NCBI GenBank assembly: GCA_030734395.1
Contig: JAUZTG010000029.1
Span: 2,108,001 to 2,172,000 of the forward strand
Direction of reading: 5' to 3'
DNA: 64,000 nt
From: Sarocladium kiliense
Taxonomy: Eukaryota; Ascomycota; Sordariomycetes; Hypocreales; Sarocladiaceae
A model generated the notes under the pieces. The model searched no databases. It was given only the letters and a program-made list of their open reading frames with translations, and was not told the origin of the DNA. This document shows, piece by piece, positions 1-10,574 of the stretch. The translations under genes and the position numbers were made by a program. Numbering within the stretch: the stretch's first letter is position 1; each line of letters begins with the position of its first letter.

Positions 1-180
1 GTTGAACGAGGTCTGTAAGCTGGTGATGTCCTCTTCGCCTCTTCTCGACTTGGAGCGACTCCTGCGACGCCCGACATGATAGCGTTCAGGGAGACGGTTG
101 AGCAGCGCGAGGTTGAGATGCTCCGGCCAAACAAAAGGCAGCTTCGACTTGCCCTCGATAGGGCTACCGAAGCCGTTCAT
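1..180 (-). CDS. 5' end of an unknown protein (partial, runs off the window)
   Basis: An open frame starts with ATG at 180 and stays open for all 60 codons to base 1, so only the N-terminus is present. It opens MNGFGSPIEGKSKLPFVWPE and has a basic RS-type patch (RRRSRSKSRRGEED) at about residues 39-52. No domain can be recognised in so short a piece and no function is proposed. Codon use and composition look coding, unlike the desert to its right. An intron later in this stretch cannot be excluded. Moderately confident that a real gene starts here, not confident about what it is. Confidence 0.5.
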   Translation of the reverse strand, partial: MNGFGSPIEGKSKLPFVWPEHLNLALLNRLPERYHVGRRRSRSKSRRGEEDITSLQTSFN

Positions 181-3100
181 CTTCGTAGCTGTCTGGATAC
201 AGATGGATGAGCAAAGCGGTGGAGTGCTGGCACGGTGGATGGCCACGTGATGCGTGGTTGTGGTAGGCGTAGAGTGTGGGAAGCGTATTAATATCCAAAG
301 ACTACCTCATACCCAAGCTGCAATATTGATTCCTGTCACGGCCACCTGTTTCACGTGGGAGTTGAGCCGGGCGTAGTCGAAGCGGCGGGATTGCTCGAGG
401 ATTGCCGTCGGGACGAGGGCCTTGGGTGTTGTGGGTGGTCTAGGCAAGGAGTGAATAGGAGCTCGAGAGCTGCAGGTGGGTTGAAGAGTCGGGAAGAAGA
501 GGAGAAGGAGGAGGAGGGCGGAAGGCGGAGTTGAGGTCGTGGTTGAGGAAAGAGAGGAGAAGGTTGAGTGAAGCGCGGAAGGCACGGGAAGTAAAGGAAA
601 TGGGCTGGGCAGGAGCGGACTGGGCTGAGGCAGGAGCGAGTGACACTGGCAGGCAGTTGATGACGATCCAGTGCAGGAGCAGCGCAAAAGCTAGGCAGGA
701 GCGGCCGGGAGTGGATGCGGGCGACAGTGGGAGTGCCAGCGAATTGTCAGTCTATCATAGCGCTGGCAAGTCAGCACATTACAGCGCACAGTGGTATGTG
801 GAACACCGGGAGGCCGCCCCCCTACCAGGCCCCGGAGCGAGAAATTTGGGCTGGGTCCCAGAGGAGATGAGACGGGGGCCGGCACGGTGGATGCAGAGTC
901 TGCCAGTGTCAGCCCAGGGCACTGGCAGTGCTGCTGTGATGGCCTGTCAGCACCAGTCAAAGCCAGCGCCTCCCTCGACTCGGAAGCGGCGGGACTCGTA
1001 CCCGGTACCTCCCACCCTTGTACCCCTAGGGCACTAGCCTGGCGCCCAGACTTTTTCCTGCCAGACTGCAATTTGCATTGTCACCTCGTTCTCGCTCTCG
1101 CGCCGGCGCCAGCACAGAAAAGTCTCACTCTCTCCATTCAGTCTCACTTGGTTACCGAGGTGCTGACCCAATTTAGTGCAGCTATCCCAAGCATCGTCGT
1201 CGGGTCACGGACTGGTCCAAGGCCCCGAACACCGATCCCCGATTTGTTTGAGGCAATACATCAAACAATTGGAGGCCGAGGCAGCCGCCGACAAGCTCAG
1301 CAAGATGTTCGTTACTCAAAAACCGGTCATTCTCTATATTGGCGCGAAAAATCTGTAGCCGGCATTGCCGCAGTCGATCTTGGTCTACATCTTGTCCCAA
1401 GATTTTGGCTGAACATGACACAGAAACTGAAGGATCGTGTGCTGACTCGTCTCAGCTTAGCACGGAGTATTGAACCCAGCCTCGACCTGTTCGTGGTCTT
1501 CCTGTCATCATCGGAGACTGTCAATCAACTTCACGGGGCGGTGCACGGCGGCGCATGGCCTGCTGCGCCGTTCCGTTGCCCAACATCGTCGCCGTGACAA
1601 AGCTTGGCACGGAAGTACTTTGCTCTGAAGTACTCCAGACGAGTGCAGGCTGGTATTTGACTGGCACATGTGCTTCCCCACACACATCTAAGCCAGCACC
1701 GGGCTGTCCAGGCCAGTCTCCCACCTGGCTCACGGTGCTGGATGGTCGCTGAACTCTACTCATCATCGAGGTTCTGACGGTTGTGTCGTCATTCATCGGG
1801 TGCCGGCGCCGTTCTCCTGTGCCCCTCAATAGACCGGATCTTGCGACTAATTGTTACAGAGCAATGCCGGAGATTGCTCATAGACGCTGCTCGCATGACT
1901 GCTCACGCGAGCACATCCTATTTCGCTGATCAAGACACTGAACCAAGCCTTGTTGGGCTCATAGCCGGATGGTCAAATCAAACGGAACCAAGCGCTGCCT
2001 ATACGCCGTGGGTTAGATCGCTCCTCGTCTCACTTTGGCTCGCACTGGCTCACGCGACTCCTGAAAGAACGGACCAACCAGATCGAAGCTTAGCTGTCTG
2101 GCACACACGCGAGGGTGGACGCGCTGAGAAGCCTTTCAAAGCCGTGGGGCCGTTGCTTGGGACTTAGTGGGCTGCGAGGGAAATTACCGTCGCCCGGGGG
2201 GTCCCTGCCCCCGTCGACATGATCAGCCTCTTCCCGTGCCCGGCAGCGAGGTGGGCTTGATAGCTCAATTGCTCACCGACTCATTAAAGAGAAAAATTTG
2301 TCCGCAATGCAGGGCGGTTTTTTCTTACCAATCCAATATTTTCGGTCAGAAACTGCCGAATAGAGGCGATTCATGGCCTGCCCAGTACAACTAGTGTTGC
2401 TATTGACCGATATTTCCCGGGCCCAGGCCACAGCGGATGATCGAAAAGCAAAAATCGAGGAATCGAGTTTTCTTAGTCGACGTCGTTACAGTGCAGGTTT
2501 CCGCTGGCGATCTCACCATCATCGGCCGAGCCCTCCCAAATCGCATGCCACATTAGCCTGCTGCAAGCCACATCGATCTTACTTGACGATCCCTATCGCA
2601 AGCAGCGATAGGATGTGAATGTGCCAAACAACTCTGGAGAAGCGGCCACCTCGCAAATTCGATAGCGGCTTGACCTAAGCTCTATGTCGCGTACAGCATT
2701 CCTGGTACGCTTTTGTTGTCTTGCACGATGAGGTCACTGCTTCAGTGCGTACGGCGATACTGGATGCGGCCCCAGGGCACTGAGGGAGCCTTAGATGGGC
2801 CCCTTTGTTTCCTAGGCACTGTTCACGAACAAGATGGCTGCCCTAATGTGACTCGGACATGGGCAAAGTGAGAGACAGCTGCTACCAGTACAAGCTTATC
2901 TGATACTGATCAGAGGCTTCGGAAGGGTCGCGCGCTTTGACTGTGACCGTCGCGGGGGGAATCTGCAACCACTCTACACGCGTCGTCCAGCCTTTTCAAG
3001 GGTGTTGAGGCTTGTTGAGGTGTCAACCGGGCCCCAGACCCCAGCTCCACACGGCCACCAGCACGCGACTGCGACATGCACAACTTCGCTTAGTCTTGCA

Positions 3101-5096
3101 CAAGTGTACCGGCACTTGCACAGCTGAGTCCCGTCAATGCAGATGCGGCCAACCACTGGGTTGCTATGATTCGACAACATGAAGCTGACTGTGTCAGCAA
3201 CCACACTCACCACGATGGTATGAGGAGACTAAGTCCGTCGTCCTGCATGAGGCTACTCTAATGGAGGTTGCACCTGATGATGTGAAACCCTCATAGAACA
3301 TAGCAACACTGCCATCCAGGGCGAAGCCAGCCTGTCCTGCATATGGGACTGTCGCCGTTGCGTGCATGACAATTGGCTCGGCGCATTTCACAGAATGCCC
3401 TGCTGACCTGCGACCTGCATAACCAGCGATTTGTTCCAGGAGAAGACCATCTCGCACCTCGCACAAATATTGCACCCTGAGCAACCAAGAGCCGAGCCTG
3501 CCGGGCGCCAAGATGTGGGTATTGGAGGCCATTGTCAACCGCTCTCTCACGAATCCTAGCCCCGGCTACGGACATCTAGTCTGACCCGAGCCACATCCCA
3601 GATCCCCAGCTCGAAACATGAAGCCCCTGGCCAATCTCCTGCATCCAGGACCCTGAGCCCGGGCTCGCGCGCGGGCGCGGGCGCGCAGTTGGCACCACGC
3701 GGGGCAGCTCTCGACCCCGTTATCCGAGAACGATAGCAGGGAATCCCTGTTCGCAAGCCGGGTAGAAAACCAGAATTAGCATGGTGGCCTATCGCGCCAC
3801 AGTTGCGTCTCTGTTTGTTCAGGGCGCAGACCTCGAAAGGATGAAACGCCAACCACGAGGGGCAATTGGATGGCACGTCTCTCGTTGGTGACCTTGGTCA
3901 GCAACAAGTCTGAGACGCGACCAGAGCTGCAGGGTTGCAGCTCGGCCAGTTTCATTGACGCGTGACTCACGGTGGTGATGGACTCCGACTCTCAGGATCG
4001 GAACGAGAGATTGCAAAACAGTTCGTTTCTTCTGATGTTTGATGAGTGTCAGCCGATCCGGATCTCCGCTCCCGTTCCGTTTCGTCGCCCCCCTCCTCCT
4101 TCTAAGCTTCTTCACCCCCGTCGATGCGAATTTCCACGTTGTTCATGCGATGTCTAAGTGCACGTACCTCTCTGAGCCCTGAGCCCGGTACCAAAGGTGC
4201 GGTTGGGCTGTGACTCGTATATCGGATGAACGAGGCTGTCGCCCGAGGCAAAGTGAGGCGATCATCAATGAACAGTACATTGATCAATGTGAGAGCGCAA
4301 GGGGCATGTCAGCATGCAATTGAAGTTTCCTGCCTAGTTTCTGCACAGGATTCCACAGTCACACCGGAGCATGAAGACACTATCGAATCCTGAATTATTC
4401 CACGCCATTCAAAACTCGGGAGATAGCTACTCTGCTACAAACCTGATCTTCCAGTTCACAAGGCAGAACTCTTCTCCTGCCATCCAGCCAACGTGTCTCA
4501 TCCATATGCGTGACCCTTTCTTGACGCTTTATGCAGTTCCTCTCTCCCCTCAATCACCGGAATACCTGGGCTTGTTATGAAAGCTGCCCGAAGGGCCATC
4601 TGCCGCAACCTTGCGATACACCTTCTTCTTTGCAAATCCGAAATAAAACAAAAAGAAGACAGCTGAGCTGAGCCTATAATGAAGGCCAAGTATATACCAG
4701 GTCTGAGATCAAATAGGCAAGAAACATGACCTCAACGCCATAGGGTAGCTCAAAAGGGGCCACGGGGCTCGGGCCAATGGAAAGCGAGATATGGGCAACG
4801 CCTTTTCATAGAAGGCGTACCCAAACGACTTCGGTCGGCAGCGATGCGGCATGATTACGATGCTTCTCAGTCGAGACCGCCTGTAAGTCTGGCTCCCCAC
4901 GAACAGCTCATTGATGGCGGTAGGTTCGTCCACGATTACCGCGTCGGGCAGGGGGTTCGCTGGCAAATCGCTTCGCAACAGGACGTTCCTTATGGCTGGA
5001 ATTGGCCTTGAACTCCTTTTGCAGCTGAGCTATCTGAGGAGCCACATGCAAGCGTGGCCAAGGGGGTGGCACGCGTGTCTCTGTAAGTTTGCGATC
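181..5096. other. 4.9-kb stretch with no supportable gene
   Basis: Open frames occur on both strands (for example + 791-1597 and - 3194-3550) but none resembles a known family, none joins to a neighbour through a convincing intron, and the longest are Ser/Pro/Arg-rich translations of GC-rich DNA. The piece 481-620 is purine-rich on the + strand and is probably 5' flanking DNA. Short structures: an 8-bp inverted repeat at 901-908/920-927 (TGCCAGTG/CACTGGCA) within a run of related CACTGGC words (about 640-1110), and an alternating GC tract near 3665-3687. The stretch could hold non-coding transcripts or decayed DNA. Confidence 0.5.
3664..3688. repeat. alternating C/G low-complexity tract
   Basis: A run of CGCGCG and CGGGCG units, almost purely G and C, interrupts intergenic DNA of ordinary composition. 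It is simple sequence, not part of a gene, and is of a kind that can adopt Z-form or slip in replication. Confidence 0.5.
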
Positions 5097-7332
5097 CTAT
5101 TGCTTTACTTGAGACGCATCTTTCTTCTTGCCACCAGCCTTTTTCGTGGTCTTGGTCGCGGGAGTAGGTGTTGAGGCGGGAGGCGCAGGAGCGCTGCTGG
5201 AAGGGACGGGCTGGCCGTAGATCACAGGAGGGGCAATAGGTGTGTGACGACTGGCCGTTGCCTGAGAGCTGGATGGGAGGACGGGAATGTTGACCTTTGA
5301 CTCAGACTTCTTTGCTGCGGACGCCTTTTTGGTGCCAGGGGTTGTCTCGCCATTTTCAGCTGTAGGAGCCTTGTCCGCTTTCTTCTTGATAGCGGTCTTC
5401 TTTGTAGCCGCTTTCGGGGTGTCCGTCGTAGGAGCGTCAGGGAGGTCAGAGAAACTGTAACCTGGTGTCGGCACCGTAACAGGAGTGACCTTAGTGCTGA
5501 GATCGGGGCTGCCGGCGCGATCCGTCTTCTGCTTCTTGGACTTGGACTCAGCTAGTTGGTTCTCGCCCATCAGCTGGGATGAGGCAGCGACAGCATCCTC
5601 CTCAGACGATGTGAGCTTCCTCTTGCCCTTGCGAGTAGAGTCGGTATCCTCCGAAGCCTTCTCCTTAGCCTTCTTGCTCTTCTTGGGGGTATCCGGCACA
5701 GTCTCGCCTTCTACAGCGACCTTCGATTTGCGTTTCTTCTTCTCCTTTGCAGGATCGGCAGCAGAAGACTTGGTCGGTAATGCGGGAAGTGAAGGCGCGT
5801 CAGCCATTTCGGTATCAGCCTCCTCACCTTCAGATTCATCGCCGATGTTGCCCATAGAGTTGCTCACACCAATGGGCTTGTAGCGTGCCTTCAAGCCCTT
5901 CGGCTGCGGGCGGACGGGTCGCTTATAAGTTGGGTCAGCAGTACCAGTTGATGATCCGCCAAGGTTGGTAATGCGTTTGACCTGGACGACCTGGTCGACC
6001 GCGCGTGGTGCTGAAGGCTGTTAGCTATAATCTCAACGTAAACAGTAGTCGAATCTCACCTGCTCGATATTTACTTCCGTCCACTGTTGGGATCAAGATT
6101 TGAATTGTGCTCTTCGGAGTCATGCTGTCAAATGAAACACCATATGAGTCTCCATTGTGTGAGAACACGGTATCGCCACGCTGCGCAGTGTCGAGTGGTA
6201 TCTCCATGTTCTGGACCACGGAAATGGGAATATCAGATGGCACAGTGAAATACCAGAACTGCTTGCCCTGAAGGTTGGCCTGGTTGCAAACCTCAGCCAC
6301 ATCCTTCCCATTCACTTCCTTGTCTCCCCTTCGGATCATGAAGTCTGGCGCGATGAACTTCGGACCTGTAAGCTGACCAGCTTCCTCGCGGTCAGAGATG
6401 TGCATGGATTCATCTACAGCAGCGTTGTCTTCGTCGCTAGAAGCCGAATCGTCAGTGCCGGATTCGGATACTGGAGCTGAAACCTTCGTTGATGCGACCT
6501 TCACTGGAGCTGCATTTGTGGTAATCTTCTTCGCAGGCTGCTCCGGCTCATCATCACTCTCCGAGTCGGAAGATGCATCGCTTGAGGAGGAACTGGTTGC
6601 CGGGGCTTTGCCATTGACAGCAGGCTTCTTGGTGATCTGTGGCTCGCTCGCTTCACTTTCTGAGCCGCTTTCTTCACTTCCAGAACCGCTCTCTTCGCTA
6701 GAAGATCCTTGCGCAGCGGTTGACTTCTGGATTTTGACGCCATTTGTGTTTGAATCATCATCGTCACTGGAATCCTCACCACTAGATGATGTAGGCGACG
6801 TCGTCGTTGTCGCAGTTGTCACGGCGGCGCCATTGGCCTGGGATTTGTTCTTCAAATCATCTTCTGCGTCTTCTTCGCTGGAGGATCCAGAGCCTGACTC
6901 AGAGTCCGATTCAGAACCTGACTCGCCCTCGGAGCTAGAATCGTCGGTCGATGCGACAGCTTTGCTCACAGCCTTGTTCGGGCTTGCTTTGTTTGGGTTC
7001 GACGGCTTGCGCTCCGTATCGCTGTTAGCGATTTCTGTCTCTAGTGCTGCTGCAGGCTTCTTGGGGGCGGATGAAGTCTGCGTAAGTTTACGCATGAACG
7101 CATCCGGCACCTCGGCGTCGCTCGAGTCGTCGCTGTTACTGTCGGAGTTGGAATCTTCGTCGTCGTCGTCGTTGTTCGGGAAAATATTGGAGTCGATACC
7201 AGACGTATGCTTCTTTAGAGCAGAAGCGGTAGCAGCGCGACGATTGTACTGCGCCTCGGCAGTCAGACCTTTCTGGGTGTCTTCGACGTGCTTGTTCAGC
7301 GAGTGAACCTTGAAGGGCTTCTTGGGAGCCAT
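5097..7332 (-). CDS. RPA34: DNA-directed RNA polymerase I subunit RPA34 (A34.5-like)
   Basis: CDS complement(5097..6010, 6060..7332), 728 residues, one 49-nt intron (6011-6059). The start ATG at 7332 opens MAPKKPFKVHSLNKHV. Residues about 40-310 are a very acidic, Ser/Asp/Glu-rich disordered region of the nucleolar type. The conserved A34.5 fold follows (about 325-465): GPKFIAPDF, then FWYFTVPSDIPISVVQN, a YGVSF strand and IQILIPTVDG, ending with the KGLKARYKPIG segment just after the splice. The C-terminus is a Lys-rich tail. In yeast A34.5 pairs with A49 as a TFIIF-like subcomplex of Pol I, in the nucleolus, for rRNA transcription. The protein is far longer than yeast A34.5 (233 aa), as expected for filamentous fungi. 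It is divergent with GRC3, another ribosome-biogenesis gene. Confidence 0.85.
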
Positions 7333-7808
7333 TGCCGCGGACAGTGCACTCCCTATAACGCCTGCGCAATGGCTCTCTGAAAAGATCTCCTGATATCGCA
7401 CGAGGCGAGGCTCTGATTGAGTGTGGATCGAAGGAGACCAGGCAACGGAGCTGTAGAAATGTGGTGCTTGTGGTGCTTGTGGTGGTGGTAGGTGAAGGAA
7501 GTGAAGAAGTTTGGGCGATAAACTTTATGGTGGGGCGGCTCACCAACGGCCCTGCGCGCGTGCGGTCCTGCCTCTTTATTTTTCAGGGAACGAGGTTAAT
7601 CGATAGCGCATCACTTCACCAGTACCACGACTGGGGGTGAACTTCAGAGCCCTGCGTTGGATATTATCGCAACAATTCCCTGAATCCACTGGCAAAATAC
7701 TGACTTTGCCCTCTTCTCAAATGTCTGGGACTGTGACCAGATCCTGCCGGATATGACGGCAACCCCCCCGACGGTGGGCACCTCTACATACACAATCACC
7801 TACTGACC
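7333..7808. promoter_or_regulatory. shared divergent promoter of RPA34 and GRC3
   Basis: The 476 bp between the two start codons must hold both promoters. The RPA34 side has a GTGCTTGTGGTGCTTGTGGT direct repeat near 7463-7490. I see no clear TATA box and no certain binding-site array. Co-regulation of the two genes is inferred from their layout and shared pathway. Confidence 0.6.
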
Positions 7809-10097
7809 ATGTCCTCGAAAAAGCGCAAGAATCCCGCAGACAATGCACAAGGTGAGTCTTCATTCTTCTCTCATTGCCGTTGCACTCTGAGTACTAGCCA
7901 CTGGCCAGCAGCTGCAAGCCCGGTCAGTGCTGTAGCCGCCCGTCGCCGGCTGGCAGAGCCCGTGGCAATCGAAGATGACGCAGAGGAAGCCGTTTCTCAT
8001 AGCTTGACACCATCGAATGCTTTCAGCGCATTACGGGGATTGAGACGAAGCGGCAATTCTAGCCCTACCTCTCGTAGTAAGCAGTCGACAACCTCATTGA
8101 GTCAGGTTGCTGGCGAAGGGCCTCCTAGCACAGGCCAAACTAAAACCAGGTACGATTGCTGCACGAGCCGCCAAATTCCAATTTACTGACACGTTCGTAG
8201 AACGAAGCACGATGATGTGACTCCTAAGGATCCAACATCGAAGTCGGTATTTCAGTATTCATCTTTTGTCCTGAGCCAGAGGAACTCAAAAACGCTTCCT
8301 GAAGGAGGTCTGGAACTGCGTCTTCAAGATGGAGAGGTGAGTCATCCTTCGAGCCGTGCAAGCAAGACAGGGGGCTAATAATGAGTTCAGAGATTCATGG
8401 TAGCAGGAACTTTTGGTATCAAAGTCTTGACTGGACATATCACCATACAGGGCGCCAACTTTCGTGCCGGGAATGGTATTCATTGGGTTCACGCTTCCCA
8501 CGTTCACGCCATTCCTGTGATTCGCACACATCAGGAGACCCGTCTGCAACTCTTGAGTGATGAAAAATCTCAGGGATTACGACTTATGGGCCGCTTGTCA
8601 CCTTTCTACTCACAACTTTGGCGAAGAGGGATCGACGATCCCTCGAACCCTCAAACTGGGCGGACTTTTGACATGGTTTGTGGCTCTGCGTCAACATCAA
8701 ACTATTTACTAACTTTTGCGCAGCTGCTCTCGTCTGAAGATACCCCTAAGCGGGGATGCATCCAAGAATTGGTATCCCCGCCCATCTGGAACAGGAAGCT
8801 TGCAGCCATGATACCACTGGCGAGCGAAACCTTGGGCTTTAGTGTCCTCATCTGCGGCCCCAAATCTTCAGGCAAATCGACAATGAGTAGACTTCTAACC
8901 AACAGACTCCTGACACGCAGTGGTCTGCAACTTGCTGGGGGCAGGGTGTCTGATGCGAATGCCGTTGCCGTGCTCGACATCGACCCGGGACAGCCAGAGT
9001 ATGGCCCGCCCGGTACCTTGTCATTGGTCAAGGTAAAAGCACCAAATCTCGGCTCGCCGTTCTCACATCCTGGAATATCAGATGAGTCGTACACGGTTCT
9101 TCGATCTCACGCCCTGGCGTCGGTGACTCCGGCATCCAACTCTGGGCTGTATCGTCAATGTACCGTCGCACTTTATGCGACGTATATGCAAGAGCTCCCA
9201 AGATGCCCACTCATCGTCAACACCCCCGGATGGATTCAAGGAACCGGGTTGGAGCTTTTGACCGATCTCATTAGGCATATTGACCCCCACGAGGTTCTAT
9301 ACATGTCTGAAGATGGGCCTGCCGAGTCTGTGGATGCGCTTCGAGAGGCAACGAACCGCGATTTCACGACTCTTCCATCTCAACCCTCAGAACTTACTTT
9401 CCGCACAGCGGCCGAGCTACGAGAGATGCAGGCCATGTCATACTTTCACATCAGGCAGTCTGATGGCCGGGTGCACTGGGTCGATCAACCGCTCAGTCAC
9501 TTGAAGCCAAGCGTTCTTGCTTACTCTGGTCAGAATCGCATATCCGGAGTTCTTTGCTATGATTACCAGGCACCTTCATCTCTTCTGTTTGATTCTATAA
9601 ACGGAATGGTATTGGCATTGGTGGGAATCGAGAATCCTGCCGCCTTTGGAAAGCTGCTCTCAGACCGCGATTCTAAGCTTCCGCAAGTTGAGGAAACCCC
9701 GGAAGGGATCCCCTACATCTCGAACCCGAATGATGCTGCATTAGACCCGCAGTACTCGAAATTGCTCGGACTTGTTCTCATTCGAGGCATCGACACTGAG
9801 AAACGATGCTTGTTGGGCCTCAGCCCGATGCTAAGCGGGAACATGGATGCGATGAATGCTTATGCAGGGGACATTGTTTTGGTCCATGGCAACTTTGGCT
9901 GCCCGAACTGGGCATACACAGAGTCTCTGTACTACTCTCAATTTGAAGAGGACCCGACCGGTCCGGAAGTGACGCCAGATCGCGACTCACAGGATGCTTC
10001 CTCTGTTCCCTGGGTTGAGATCCTGGAAGGCAACCAGAGTCGACCAGTAGGCTCAAGACGATGGAGGGTGCGTCGAGACCTGGGGCGAGGTGGGTAA
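7809..10097 (+). CDS. GRC3: polynucleotide 5'-hydroxyl-kinase GRC3
   Basis: CDS join(7809..7851, 7909..8149, 8201..8336, 8391..8675, 8724..10097), 692 residues, four introns. The Walker A motif GPKSSGKST lies at residues 280-288 and is followed by the kinase core with DIDPGQPEY (Walker B-like) and the NTPGW motif of the Clp1/Grc3 kinase family. The C-terminus ends WRVRRDLGRGG, as in fungal Grc3. In yeast Grc3 phosphorylates RNA 5'-OH ends and acts with the nuclease Las1 in ITS2 removal from pre-rRNA; it also affects Pol I termination. The fourth intron (8676-8723, 48 nt) has GTTTGT, TACTAAC and GCAG and is in frame without a stop, so an unspliced message would carry 16 extra residues. The 57-nt first intron is also a multiple of three. 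Confidence 0.9.
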
Positions 10098-10574
10098 AAT
10101 GTCGCCTCATCAAAGCAAACATGAATGAGATGCACGCCGTTGCATTTACTCAATTATGCAATACCTTGGCCACTACGTTATGCCGACCCCCATCATCCTC
10201 CGTGTCATCAATGTCAGGCCGTCAGCCACAGCCTAGTCTATACTTTTTCTGGAGCAAGCATGGTTCATCACAACGCACCTCTCCGTCCGATTACGGCAAA
10301 ACACGTAAGAGTATAATACGTGTGCACAATGCAAATCACCGTCGCATGTGAAGAAGATCGTCGACTGTCTCTTCTGCTGAGACTTTAGTGGCCTAACACT
10401 GTCGCACGGCTATCGCCGAATGTAGACCCCGCCGTTCCGGCACCGGTGCGGCGGGGCAGCACCAAACCAGGGTCAGCTAATAGGAAGACCTTTTGGACCC
10501 TGTGGTCACCTCCATGCTCATCGTCTCTCATTCCAGCGGGCAGTCTCACCTGCGATCGCATCATCTCAGGAGAC
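10098..10574. other. intergenic region upstream of the Zn2Cys6 gene
   Basis: The GRC3 terminator side and the promoter of the next gene lie here. Nothing coding can be supported, and no motif stands out. Confidence 0.5.

Noticed and set aside
307..687. 126-codon minus-strand frame rich in Ser, Pro and Leu
   Set aside because: Low-complexity translation of purine/pyrimidine-rich DNA; no conserved pattern.
791..1597. 268-codon plus-strand open frame
   Set aside because: Composition follows GC-rich intergenic DNA, overlapping frames exist on the other strand, and no motif is recognisable.
6398..7306. 302-codon frame antisense to RPA34
   Set aside because: It is the mirror of the Ser/Asp/Glu-rich repeats on the other strand; the Ser/Leu-rich translation has no independent features.
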